Below, piece after piece: positions 12,370-23,719 of a DNA stretch of 64,000 bases. This DNA is from Narthecium ossifragum (Eukaryota; Streptophyta; Magnoliopsida; Dioscoreales; Nartheciaceae). How positions within the stretch are numbered: the first letter of the stretch is position 1; each line of letters begins with the position of its first letter. The notes beneath the pieces are model-generated. The model saw nothing but the letters and a program-made list of their open reading frames with translations, had not been told where the DNA came from and ran no database searches. Position numbers and translations under genes: made by a program. Where the stretch lies: positions 22,103,897 to 22,167,896 of the forward strand of contig OY986975.1 in NCBI GenBank assembly GCA_963920575.1, read 5' to 3'.

Positions 12370-13439
12370 CTGTAAGATACAGTAAGGTGACCATTTGATC
12401 ATGGTGGCTTAATCACGACGGCCAATGCGTATGTCTTTTTACTCATCTGTAAGAAGCTCCCTTCTACCCAAGGACAAGTAGTCTTTTGGAATGCCATTTG
12501 GAGGGTGTCTGCTGGCCCTCGAATTAGGCAGTTCCTTTGGAAGCTTGGACATGGTAGGTTACTTATAAGGGATTTCCTTCGGCGATTTTGCATGTTTTCA
12601 GAAAGGAATTGCCCTAGATGCCAGTTTGAAGTGGAGTCTATTGACCACGCTTCTTTGGTTGTGAATGGGTAGGCAGGTTCTTTGATGAACTTCTTTTGGG
12701 GTTGTGCCCAGAGTATAATGGATGGAGCTCTGGTTTCTGTTGGAGTTTGCTTTCCACGTCTTCATCAGCAAATCTACTATTGCCTATGGTTTGTTGGAAA
12801 TCTGGAAGGATAGGAATCAGTTGGTATTTGATGAAGCTGGCGATTCATGGGAGACCATCATCCGAAGAGTACGTCGATTGACCAATGAGTATCAATGCAA
12901 TGCTTCTATTTCCTGTAGCCTTGCTCACCCAACAGAAGATGCCATCCTACAGGTTGATGCTTATTTCCTTAGGAATAGCGATGCAGCGTTTAGCACCATT
13001 TGTTGTCAAAAAGCAAGAGGGGAGATCTGTTGGGCTAGAGGTGTCGCTTTTGAGAATGTCGTTACCGAACTAGATGCTGAACTAAATGCTATAGGTATGG
13101 GATTTAGATGGGCCTTTGAGAAGAATGTTCGTCGTGTTGTAGTCGAATCTGACTCGAGGTTCGCGGTAGAGATACTAAACGGTGGTAGACTATGGCCATC
13201 GAAGATGAAAAGCTATGTGGAGAGTGTTTGGGCGATTATGTTGCTACTCGATTTTATTGTGATGGTGGGCAGACCACGTGTTATTGTTGCTAGACCTGAT
13301 GCTGTTGCCATACATTGTAGACGTAACGTTGTTGATTTTTATTGGGAACATGAGGATGGTGTTTGGCTTCCTCTAGGACTGTGTTTGTAATTTGCTATGT
13401 TTACTGGACTTTTAGGCTAACTCATCAAAAAAGAAAAAA
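12370..13439 (+). mobile_element. 5'-truncated LINE with RNase H domain and 15-bp target duplication
   Basis: The insert is bounded by a perfect 15-bp direct repeat, AACCTTGAGTCATGA, at 12355-12369 and 13440-13454, and ends in an A-rich tail (about 13428-13439). It carries only the 3' end of ORF2. A zinc-finger region at about 12480-12650 (VSAGPRIRQFLWKLGHGRLL, then C..C..H residues) is followed by an RNase H-like domain at about 12930-13380 (TELDAELNAI, VVVESDSRFAVEIL, VIVARPDAVA). The upstream reverse transcriptase is missing and frames shift between the two domains. This is a dead-on-arrival insertion of the L1-type plant LINE group. Confidence 0.88.
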
Positions 13440-13454
13440 AACCTTGAGTCATGA

Positions 13455-14109
13455 TACCAGGCACACACGTTGGGTGTGCAATCCGCACACTTGATGTGGC
13501 GGGCTAGTGTGCCAAGCCACATCAACCTAAGTGGGGCCCATGTAATTTATTTTTCTATCAGTTTTATTCAAATCTAATTCAAATTCAGGTGTTAAACTAG
13601 TAAGAAAGAAGTTTATACGAAAGTTAGATAACTATTGATTAGTGGGTTCCAGATTAGTTCATGTGGCTTTTTTATTGTTAATCCGAAAATCAAATCCAAC
13701 TCCGGCATGGATTTGATCAGATTACCTTGTTGACAAAAGATTTGTGATTAATGATCATTAATCATGCGTGATCAAATTGGGGCTCGGGTATGCATGTTCA
13801 AACAAAGCTACAAGGCTGCTTCCTTTCTTTTGATTAATTAAGCTCGAGGGCTAATAGACCCAATTAAGAACAAATAAAAATGAACCACATCATCGATCCA
13901 AAACAACCACATTAGCCATCATCAAAGAGAAAATAGATACAATTGTTTCTAAGAACAAAACAAGATTGGCAGGCCAACTGCAAGTCTATATTCTCCAATC
14001 AGAACTCACATGATTAATGTACGAGGAGGAGGAAAAACCATAGATTGGTACTGTCAAGATCAAAGTATAGACCTGATTCAAATCCCTGCTGTTCGGTTGC
14101 CAATGCGGT
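13455..14109. other. Intergenic, 3' flank of the F-box gene
   Basis: Nothing coding is recognised. The right part should contain the 3' UTR of the minus-strand F-box gene that ends at 14110. Confidence 0.35.
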
Positions 14110-15210
14110 CTACGGATCTACCAAGCAAGGGGAGTAGGGCAATTGGCATGAAGGGACGTGGGTACGGACTCGCCACCGACGTACATCATCCTGCTCCTCT
14201 TGAGTTTCCAGATCATAGGCCACAACTCCATCGCACCTCTTGATGTACACAATCTCCTGCTCCTGATGGAAGCCAAAAATCCTACCCTGATTGGGGTTTC
14301 TTCTTCTTGGCAGGGTCCTCACCACACTGCTATGCTTCAGCACCCACTCTAGCTCTTCTCCATTGGCACCAGTACTACTCACAAGCTCCCACACAATCAA
14401 CTCGTTGTAATCCAGGTAAGCACAGCACACCTTTCCTCCTAACTGGCCGAAACAGAAATCAGATGTAATCCCGGCAGGCATCCCCATCGATCTATGGCTC
14501 TCTTCCGTGACATCCAATATGAGCAGACAATCAAGACGCGCTAGGTATAGCTTGCCATGCAAATATAGCTTATATTCTGGATGTGGAAGATTAAGGTATA
14601 CATAGTCTGCCAGTCTACCCAAACATCTCCAGTCGCCCAACTCCGAAGAGAAAACTTTCAGATACTTTTCAATTGTAGGGCATAAGGTGCTCCACAACAT
14701 GAAGATTTTGTAGTGAGGCGACACGACGGGATCGAAGGCCAACAAGAGCGTCTCGCAGCAGTGAGGGACTGCTGGAACGGGAGCCCAGCGCTTCGTGGCG
14801 GGGTTGCAGACGCAGTAGTTGTTGATCACGAAGCGGTGCGTGTAGTGCAACTGTGAGGGTAATCCATACGCGCACAGCAGCATGCCGTTGGATGAGTCGA
14901 CAATGCGCCGTTCGCCCGGGATGAAGCTGAGGGAGGTGTCGCGGGTGGAGGAGGAGCCATCATCATCCGTGGTGCTCATGCTCAGGAATTTGAGCTGATG
15001 GATGAAGCCGTATTCGTAGAAGTCGGCAATGTAAAAGAAACCCTCCATCGCACGAGGGAGAGCGCGCCACCACCGGAGATTGGCGTCTATCAGAGAGCGC
15101 CATGATGTCGAGACGCACCTGGCTCTGAACAGGGGCTTGTCGGGGAGGCGAGAGAGGATCTCCAGCACTATATCTTGGCAGAGGAAGGGAGTGGGTCTCT
15201 CGTCAACCAT
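14110..15210 (-). CDS. F-box protein, intronless
   Basis: This is an uninterrupted 366-residue protein. The F-box is at about residues 8-48 (QDIVLEILSRLPDKPLFRAR, then CVSTSWRSLID), which would bind SKP1 and make the protein a substrate receptor of an SCF ubiquitin ligase. The rest resembles plant F-box-associated regions: NPATKRWAPVPAVP near residue 137, then hydrophobic beta-rich stretches (YLHGKLYLARLDCLLILDV, IVWELVSSTG). The substrate is unknown. A TATA-like element lies about 50 bp upstream of the ATG. Two broken relatives lie about 10 kb away on the other strand (24862-24919 and 25588-26321), so this is the surviving member of a local family. Start choice: first in-frame ATG, with the F-box at its usual distance from the N-terminus. 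Confidence 0.9.
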   Translation of the reverse strand: MVDERPTPFLCQDIVLEILSRLPDKPLFRARCVSTSWRSLIDANLRWWRALPRAMEGFFYIADFYEYGFIHQLKFLSMSTTDDDGSSSTRDTSLSFIPGERRIVDSSNGMLLCAYGLPSQLHYTHRFVINNYCVCNPATKRWAPVPAVPHCCETLLLAFDPVVSPHYKIFMLWSTLCPTIEKYLKVFSSELGDWRCLGRLADYVYLNLPHPEYKLYLHGKLYLARLDCLLILDVTEESHRSMGMPAGITSDFCFGQLGGKVCCAYLDYNELIVWELVSSTGANGEELEWVLKHSSVVRTLPRRRNPNQGRIFGFHQEQEIVYIKRCDGVVAYDLETQEEQDDVRRWRVRTHVPSCQLPYSPCLVDP

Positions 15211-15260
15211 CGCGCCGGCCGGGGATGTGCATGAGATGGAGAGAGAGAAGACGAGAGTTT

Positions 15261-15268
15261 AATTTATA
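15261..15268 (-). promoter_or_regulatory. Putative TATA box of the F-box gene
   Basis: On the minus strand this reads TATAAATT and starts about 58 bp upstream of the ATG at 15210, which implies a short leader. The assignment is by position and sequence only. Confidence 0.45.
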
Positions 15269-15385
15269 GAGCACTCTCTCGGGGTTTCACAAGTTTAATT
15301 CGAGTCTGATTAGGTCTTAATAGGTTTCCTGTTTAAGTGCAGTAAGTTGATGATCACAGAGTTTGATTATAAGTAAAAGAGTTTA

Positions 15386-16477
15386 TGATGATATTGTCCT
15401 CATGAGTAAAGGAGCGAAATTCTTCATTAGTTTGTATGGAGCCGTATTTGTTGGATTATGACTATGTCAAGGTCTCTATAAAAGGACCTCATTAGTTTGT
15501 ATTAGGTTATGCATGAGATGAGTGAAGAATTATGAATTATTAGGAGTAGTTGATAGAATATCTTAGGAATAGAATATCATAGGAGTAGAAGTAAAGTAGA
15601 TTCCACTCGAAATCCACCATAGATCCATCTTCTTCCCCTCTGGCCATCTTTTCCGCAGCCGGCATCGCCTTCACCTTCAATTTCTCTCTCCCCGTCACTT
15701 TCTCTCTCCTCCACGTCAGCGCCACGTCACCCGCTACTGTTCATCATCTCCTTCCTCTCTCTTTCCCGTGCCGGAACCCTAGCCTCACCGCCGTTCCCTC
15801 TCCGGCCGTCCCCGTCGCCAACCAAGGCCACCATTCTCTTCCCCAAGCTCCCACGACTCCGGCAAACCCCTTCACCGCCCCGTTCGTCCCCTCCGGTGTC
15901 TTCTCTGGCAACCCGACCTCCGTCCCCATCTCCGTCAACCCCTTTCTGACCCCGATCTCACCCTCAGATCCCTCGAAAACCCTCGCCACCTTGCCTTAGC
16001 CTTTCCTCCGGTCTTTCCCGACGTCCCAAGCCTCCAGCCGAGCTTCCCGTCGTCCCCGACGCCGGTAAACCCAACCCCGCCGCCGTCGACCTCTAGATCC
16101 CGCCTATCTAGCCATCCTCCGACCGATCCGAGCCGGTAGATCTCATCCCCACCTCCAGGCGATCCTTCCTGGAAGTATCCCAACCGACGCCGCCGCCCCT
16201 TCGCTGGCGATCCACTCCGGCGACTCACAGCCCTCGGATCCGGGCTGGTTCAGCCCAACCAAATTGGTTCAGTCCGATCTACTCTGGTTCAGCTAGCTTG
16301 GATCAGACTCAGTAAAGCTGATTCAGCTCAGCCACTTAATCCGGATCCAGCCCAATCCACTTGGTCAGCTTGATCCAAATCAGCTCAGACTTGACCCAGT
16401 CAAGTCCTACCCCAATCTGAGCCAGATCTGAACCAGATTCGATCCAGATTTAGCCAATTGGACTCAATCAGGTCCGA
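15386..16477. repeat. LTR-like and GC-rich segment beside the copia element
   Basis: The string TGATGATATTGTCC occurs at about 15386 and again at about 18239, just outside the primer-binding site of the neighbouring copia element, so both may mark LTR ends. A TATAAAAGG string follows in each (about 15478 and 18272). Beyond that the two stretches are poorly alike. From 15600 to 16240 the DNA is C-rich with proline-rich frames, and 16240-16470 is built from variants of GGTTCAG and GATCCAG. None of this looks like a plant gene. It occupies the place where integrase and reverse transcriptase would be expected. Confidence 0.35.
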
Positions 16478-18197
16478 TCAGGCCGATTCTGATCGATTGG
16501 AGCAGTAGAGACCCATTACGAGAGGATCACGAGTAGACCGCTCGTAACAAGACACTACTGGAGAGGGCCCCCAAATATCCGAGAAAACAACATCTAAAGG
16601 AGCAACGGTAGTAAACGAAATAGCAGAAAATGGAAGCTTGCAACTTTTGCCAAGGCGACACGCCGGGCAAACTTTATTTGCACTTGAACTACTAACAATG
16701 GGAAGGTTATGTTGAGAAAGAATTCCCTTGCAGATGGATAGCGCCGGATGCCCAAGACAATTGTGCCAAGTGTCAAAAGAAGCCTTTTGGCCAACAAAGC
16801 AATAACCTCCACGAGCAGGTGACATGGAGGAAGAAGCAAGCTGGTAGAGACCATTCTTCACGGGTCCGTCAAGAAGAATTCGGCCGGTTCTCTGGTCCCT
16901 CACAAGAAATTTGGATGGGTGAAACTCAAAGAAACAGTCATTATCTTTTGTAAATTGGGAAACAGAGAGTAGGTTCTTTTTAATGTGAGGAACATGTAGC
17001 ACATGAGGTAAGTGTAGGATAGAAGTTCCAGAATTGAAAGAAAGAGAACCAGTGTGATGAATAGGCAGACCTGTGCCATTGCCAACGCGAATCTGGTCAT
17101 TGCCGGTGTACTCAGAGACATCAGTCAAGGTATGAAGATCACTAGTCAAATGATGAGTAGCGCCGGAATCAGGATACCAATCAACATATGGAGAAGTATC
17201 ATTCATGGCTATGTTGGCTTGTACTCTTCCAGAATATGCTTGGAAGCTATGATCAAACATGTGATAGCACTGAAGTGCATGATGGCCCATCTTGCCGCAG
17301 ATCTGACAACGTGGGCGAGGGCGCTGCTGAACGTATGATGGAGAAGCATTATTTGGCAGTGGAGAGTTGCGACCCTGACCGCGATAGCCGGAGGAGCGGC
17401 CATTACGTCCACATTGAGAACCACCACGGGAGTTGGAGCTAATACTAATATTAGCCATGGAAGAGGTGAGGTCAGTGGGTAGCTGGGGATTGAGAGCCTC
17501 CAAACGCATCTCATGGCTGAGGAGAAGGCTATGAAGCTCATCGAGTTCCACACGGCGGGATTTAGTCTCGATGGAGGTAGCGAACGCATTGTATTCGCTG
17601 CCAAGACCATGAAGAATGAAGAGAAGCAGATCTTCGTCAGAGACGGGATTGCCACCAGCCGCTAAGGAGTCGGCAATACCTTTGGCCTTGTCCATGTAAT
17701 CATTGATGGACATAATTCCTTTCTTCAAGGAGTGGGTGGAGCTCAGCGCGTAGATGAATCGCGCGGGACCTCGACGTCGAGGCATATAGAGTCTCAAAAC
17801 GTACCCAAACATCTCGAGACGTTGAGAGGCCATAGACATGACCTAAGGTGCTAGGGGAGAGAGACGACATGATCCAGCTGAGGAGAGTCTGGTCGCGCGT
17901 CTCCCACGCTATATATTCAGGATTTGCCACCTGAATAGATGGTTCAGATGAAGAAGCGATGTGGGTCAATGGTGGAGGGAGGCTGCCATCAACGTGACCC
18001 AGGAGACGATGACTCCGCAAGACAGGAAAAAATTGAGAGCGCCACATGAGATAGTTGGAGCGCTCCAATTTGATAGAGACGAGATTGCCTATGTTGGAAA
18101 TGGATGGGGTTACATGCATCGTAGGTGGAGAAACAGAGAATGTGGCAGAGGTATTGGAAGAGATAGCAGAGGAAGAGTTGGAAGAAGAATCAGTCAT
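16478..18197 (-). pseudogene. Ty1-copia retrotransposon gag-protease-integrase remnant
   Basis: Two overlapping minus-strand frames cover the 5' part of a copia polyprotein. The first (18197-17700) starts 18 nt after the primer-binding site and holds the gag N-terminus (LERSNYLMWRSQF). The second (to 16478) continues gag, then a CCHC zinc knuckle (CQICGKMGHHALQC), the aspartic protease motif DSGATHH, the GAG-pre-integrase HxxxC region (HNCLGHP..) and a CPAC motif opening the integrase. A frameshift near 17725-17740 separates the two gag halves. The reading frame degenerates soon after the start of integrase, and no reverse transcriptase or RNase H follows. The element is therefore non-functional. 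Confidence 0.88.
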
Positions 18198-18214
18198 TGG
18201 ATCTTAAACGGACG

Positions 18215-18226
18215 GCTCTGATACCA
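18215..18226 (-). other. Primer-binding site of the copia element
   Basis: The minus strand reads TGGTATCAGAGC, complementary to the 3' end of initiator methionine tRNA as in most plant copia elements. It lies directly upstream of the gag ATG, so the 5' LTR should run rightward from about 18239. Confidence 0.85.
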
Positions 18227-18239
18227 TAAAAGAGTTTCT

Positions 18240-20171
18240 GATGATATTGTCCGTGAGTATTTTCATTTGTATAAAAGGAAAGCTAATATAAAGAATTATT
18301 GCTAGCTATACTTAGGTAACGGCTGAATCTGTTCTATTAGGTATAGAATAGCTATTAATAAGATGAGGTTGTATTTAGATTATAACTCGAACTATAGTTG
18401 GGCTAAACGTAGGAGTGCAACGAAGAGGATCTTAATAAGTTTCTTATTTGCACTTGGGCTAATCATGAATAGTTCCATTAGTAACACTACAACATCCCGA
18501 TTCATAATTACATTTGATTTCTGATCTAATCTGTTTGTTTTGGTTAAGACTTGGATTTAGGCCGGTATGTTTCTGATCCAGTTATATAAGGCAGTAGTTG
18601 ACGATGGAATTTCTTCTATTCCTAGTCTTGGATGGTTTAATTTTGAAAATTTTGCAAGCTGCATTGTAACAAAGAATTTTCTTAATTTATAGAAAATTTT
18701 ATGCGGTTCAATAACTTTAATAGTTCAACTGTCAGTCAAGTTCTAATAGAATTGAAGCATATAAGCACGCTCATAAACATCATGAATGAATGGATAGAGC
18801 TTTTAATTGTTGCTAATTCTATTAATGTCACGAAGATCTCATTACCTTAGTTTTGGTGCTAATATCTCATAATTTTTTTTTATTTTTATCATAAAACTAT
18901 AGTCTTTTAATGCTATGATACCATCTAGAAGATTAAGACATTTTGCCCCTTGCATTGGAGTTAATTGCATCACATAAACATTTGGAAAATTACAACGTAT
19001 TTAAATGTTCAAGTGCTTGAATACGAAAATTCTCATCTTATTCTTTGATTCTTTTTTTCTCTAGGAAGGTGAATGAATGTATTGTATATCAAATATCTAT
19101 TCAACATTATATGCTAAAATTTAATTTAATTTTTTTGATTNNNNNNNNNNNNNNNNNNNNNNNNNNNNNNNNNNNNNNNNNNNNNNNNNNNNNNNNNNNN
19201 NNNNNNNNNNNNNNNNNNNNNNNNNNNNNNNNNNNNNNNNNNNNNNNNNNNNNNNNNNNNNNNNNNNNNNNNNNNNNNNNNNNNNNNNNNNNNNNNNNNN
19301 NNNNNNNNNNNNNNNNNNNNNNNNNNNNNNNNNNNNNNNNAAATCCGATGTCAGTTTATGGGAGGATGGATGGAAGGAGGGAGTGGAATCATGATGTCAT
19401 CAAATCAAAACCAATCAAAACCGATTTGTTATCAAATCGAAACCGATTTGCATGGATTACACCAAAAATGGAAATAAAACAACTCATAACTGGCATAAAT
19501 TAAATACAGCTATATATAATGTCTCAAATATTTAATATATATGAAGTAGGGGGTAAAAGTGTCATGCAAAATACCTAACCTCCAATAACTACCTTAGAAT
19601 GGTGTTAACTCATTAAAACATCTTAGGGTGGTGTATCAGTGAATAAGTTTACTAGAATTGGTGTAAAGACTAAATATCTATATTATAATAATGTGCCCAC
19701 AACCGTACGAGATCTCTTATCCACACTGGCGGTGACGCCGACACAACCCCGACCCGTGAACCGGATCGGCCCGAAACGGCAATCCCTCGCCAACTTCTAG
19801 ACCGATTGGTTTCCATAGATCGCAACTCTGGAAAGCCCCAGAACCAACTCTCCCAAGGAAACATTCTAGTTAACGTCAACCTCTGACGTGGTACTATTGT
19901 CATCCAATGAAGCCCAGCCACTGTTTCTAGTTCCAACCAGTCACCGGACGAAAAGTATCGGGTTGAAGTATAGTTAAAACGGTTCGCGAAAGAGTAGGAA
20001 AGATAGCGTGCTGGTCTCGGTTTTACATCACCTATGAAGACCGCGAAACCACCGCGAGTGAATCGTCGTCGAGAGAGGAGAGGGCGAGAAGAGGTCCGGA
20101 TCAAGGGGAGGTGCAGCTAACCCTAGCGCGCGAGTCGTCCCTGATAGCGAGAGAGCCCTGGAGACCCGGGG
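18240..20171. other. Possible degraded LTR, assembly gap, and bZIP upstream region
   Basis: The left part (from 18239) should contain the 5' LTR of the minus-strand copia element, but its outer end is unclear. Positions 19141-19340 are unknown bases. The right part, about 19670-20171, precedes the bZIP start codon; antisense frames there are not convincing. Nothing else is recognised. Confidence 0.4.
19141..19340. other. Assembly gap, 200 N
   Basis: Exactly 200 undetermined bases, the same length as the second gap in this window, which suggests a fixed-size placeholder rather than a measured distance. Confidence 0.99.
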
Positions 20172-23100
20172 ATGGCGTCGTCGAGGGTGATGGCGTCGTC
20201 CTCGTCGGCGAACTCGGATCTGACGCGCCAGTCCTCGTTATATTCCATGACGATCGGGGAGCTGCAGAGCTCGGTTACTGGGGACGGGTCGAAGAGCCTC
20301 GGATCCATGAACATGGAGGACCTTTTCCGGTCTATTTGCAGCGACACCTCCCCGGCGGAGGCGGCGGCGGCGGAGTCTGCGGTGGCGTACGGGGGTGGGA
20401 TCGGCGGTGGGGGAGAGGAGGAGGCAATGGTGGCGCTGGCGAAGGGCAAAGGGGGGAAGACGGTGGAGGAGGTGTTGAGGGAGATCAACGCGGGGCGGAA
20501 GCTGGACGGGGAGGAGGGAATCGAACAGATGACGCTGGAGGACTACCTGGAGAGGGAAGGGGCTGTTAGAGAGGAGGACGTTAGGTCCAGTGCGGCGGTG
20601 TTCGGGATGGATCCGGTTGCTGGAGACCATTTAGGGCAGCAGATGGGGGTGGAGAGCCAGATCCTAGGATTTGGGAACGCGGTGGAGGGGGTAGGTGGGA
20701 GGGGGAGGGGGAGGAAGAGGCTGGTGATGGATCCTGTGGATCGCGTGGCACTCCAACGGCAAAAGAGGATGATCAAGAACAGGGAGTCGGCCGCCAGGTC
20801 CCGGGAAAGGAAGCAGGTGTGTAGCGTTTTTTCTCAATATCGATCAAGTAACTATCTTTTTTATCCGATTAAAGTAGCTTTTACCGCCTCATGAATTAGA
20901 ATTTGGTGTGTTTGATATTATCTGTGGATTTTTTAGGCTTATACTGCGGAGCTTGAAACTTTAGTGACTCAGCTGGAAGAGGAGAATGCTGCATTAGTGA
21001 GCTACCAGGTACTTTTCTGCTTTATGACTCATGTTCTTCGTTCCAATCGTTGGTATTAGGAATTTTAACTTCATAGATTTTGTGATTTTACTGAATTAAG
21101 CCTGTTATTAGTCCTAATTTTTTAGGTGCAGAAAATTGTGTCGAGTTATTTTATCAACTGGCATTTCTTGTATGCTGGTCGGCAAAAAAAGGTCTTTAAC
21201 CTTAATAGGTGTGAAGGGAAATGTTTCAGAGTTCGCAAGTTGGATTTAGTTGAACTGGGCACCTTGTGGTGTAATCCTCTTTGGGAGAATCAGGACGATT
21301 CTTTGCATGAGGACTACTATATCATCGTTGATAAAGAATGCACAATGCCAAGTAACAGTTCGAGAGATAAATTGTTTACTTACTGGATGTGTGGAAAAAG
21401 AAGAGCAAGATGGAAAATGCAGGAAACGGCTCAAAATAATTTTTTATCTGTAATGTGTATGGTTTGGAGTATAAATTAAATGTTGCCAAGTGATAATTGC
21501 AAGAAGCCAATCTCATAAAGTGACTGAAGATTCATGTCATCACATTGGTTGTAGGTTCATCCAATCTTCATAATAGAAATTTAACAGGTTTTAAGGCTGA
21601 AAACTGGAGATTTGTCTTTTTTTGATGTTTTAGAGCTTGTCATGATCAATTTTCCTCAATACATCAGCAATTCATTGCTCTTTTTTGGAAACTGATGGCA
21701 TATAAATTGCAGGAGGAGCAGCATCGGAAGAGACTTCAACAGGTATTTGTTCTTAAACACATTGACATATCATATCTGGCTGTCTCTAATTATGCCTTAT
21801 TTCTGTACTTGACTGAAAACCATCTAGAATGTGAGCAGAAACTTTCGTTTCAGTAAAAAAATGATTAGTATATTTTCCATTCACTTTTGCATGCTTCTGT
21901 GTACCCTTTTTGGCCTGGTCTGATCCTCTTAGAGCCTATGTACGCTCTTTTTTTGAAAGTACAAAGTCTAGATTTTTGCTTTTTAATTACCTCTGCTCAA
22001 GATGGTTCTTCTTTTATCAAGCTATTCCTTTTCAATTATGCTAGTGCTGCCTCTTCATGGAATTAAAGTTATAGTCTAGAAATTGTAGTGCTGCGTGAGG
22101 TTAATTTTGCTGCTGTCTAACCTTTCATAAATATGGCTTTTTTGTCAGTTTCCTTTTTTAATACAATACGGGTATGTTCATAATCTCGTATGCATAATTT
22201 ACAACGATTATGTATAAAGCTTTTGGTTCCTACTTTTGGTTGAATAAACTATGCTCAATACTTGAAGAAAACCATTGATGACCTTTGTTCAGATAATTGT
22301 GCTCAATTGTTTTTTGTATCTGCAAACTTTCTGATTTCAACCTCTGAAACTTATATTTCGTACATGCTGTTTTGCTTTGGTACTCGCTATGCTTGAAATG
22401 GAGAAATTTAATCTTTATCTCCCATTGGTTGCACTGAGGCATCACATAAGAATGTCGGAAGGCTTGGTTGGATGCTTTGTAATTACAAAGCATGTCGTAA
22501 TTTGTTCTCGATTTTCTCCTTATCTCAAGCATCCATAGATTCAACTCGATTATTTTCTGAAACATTTATTAGCTGGCTGTTCTTTTGCTAAAAGTTGAGA
22601 AGCTGGTACAGTAGGAAAGTTTCTCTTTCATTTTGTTTGCTAGTTATGATGGTCAGCAGAATGCTACTAGTTACATTTGATAGCAACTTATGGTGCAACT
22701 TATTTTTGTTGCTTTCCATATGATCTTCCTTGGAGTGATTCTCCACATTTTACTAGCCAATGCTTCATGACATATTCGATAATTTCTAAAGTATGGGTTG
22801 TGGATTAGGTAAGCTTTCTAGGCAAAGAATCTCCACATCTTATTCCCTATCGATTACCCTTTCACCAACTGCTTATTCTCACAAAAACGGAGCACATACC
22901 CTGTACATAGCACGCGGAAAAGTACCTTATTGGGCTTTCTGTGTTTTACATCCAGTACCACTAGGGACTAATTTAACCTAGGGCAGGATGCCATATGAAA
23001 GAAATTTTAAACAGTAAAAAATGGTGGTGATAAAGAAAAACGCCGTGGAATGAACATGAACCGATACCATGCTTGAAAGAAAAAATGAATCTGACTTATC

Positions 23101-23719
23101 CAACAAATGTTTTTTACTTATCCAAAAAAACATGAATCTGCATAGATGGTTTTCTTTTAATATTAAACTTGAAGCAAATATGTGCGAGGTAGATCACATA
23201 AGTAAACAAGAACTATTGAATAAGTTCTTCAAATTGCACCTCAAGTAACTGATTTTCACACTTGAATCTCGTAATGTGTGACCTCTTATACTGCAGAACT
23301 TTACATGACGATTATTTTCAAGTCTGGGCTGTAAAATTGTCGGAGATAGCATCTGAAACATGCTAGGAGTTCGTATTCTTGAATGTTTATACATGTCCTT
23401 ATGCATAGTTTTATTGCATTTAAACTTTTGTTATGCTTCTGTGAAGATAATCATCTTCTATACATGATTATTTTCTATAAGAAGATTTTTATGAATAGAG
23501 TGTAGCTGTACTGTTATTTACAAGCTAGCAAATTTGACTGCAAATCTCAGGTTGAGCTGCTTTGGTTTGATTGATCGTCTTTGAAGTACTCATTTGATAC
23601 TCATATGATAATATTCTTTCCTTGTACGTGTTTTGCAGCTGATGGAAAATCTGATTCCAGTTACTGAGAAGAAAAGGTCGGAACGCTCAGATCCTCTTAA
23701 GCGATCTAAATCCGTGTGA
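20172..23719 (+). CDS. GBF4: Group A bZIP transcription factor, GBF4-like
   Basis: Four exons join in frame: 20172-20816, 20937-21008, 21713-21742 and 23639-23719, giving 275 residues. N-terminal conserved kinase-target motifs typical of the ABI5/ABF/GBF4 group are visible: RQSSLYSMTIGELQ, GSMNMEDLFRSI, KTVEEVLREI and MTLEDYLEREGAV. The basic region (RMIKNRESAARSRERKQ, about residues 198-215) ends exactly at the exon 1 border. The leucine zipper follows from AYTAELETLVTQLEEE. The C-terminus (LMENLIPVTEKK, ending LKRSKSV) favours GBF4 over ABF/AREB, whose C-termini differ. It should bind ABRE/G-box (ACGT core) sites in the nucleus and act in abscisic acid or stress signalling; that role is inferred from the family. 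The long last intron (1.9 kb) holds no other gene. Confidence 0.92.

Noticed and set aside
19045..19503. Open frame crossing the first N gap
   Set aside because: Most of it is undetermined sequence and the ends resemble nothing known.
20123..20630. Frames overlapping bZIP exon 1 on both strands
   Set aside because: They arise from GC-rich codons of the bZIP exon, which has conserved group A motifs in its own frame.
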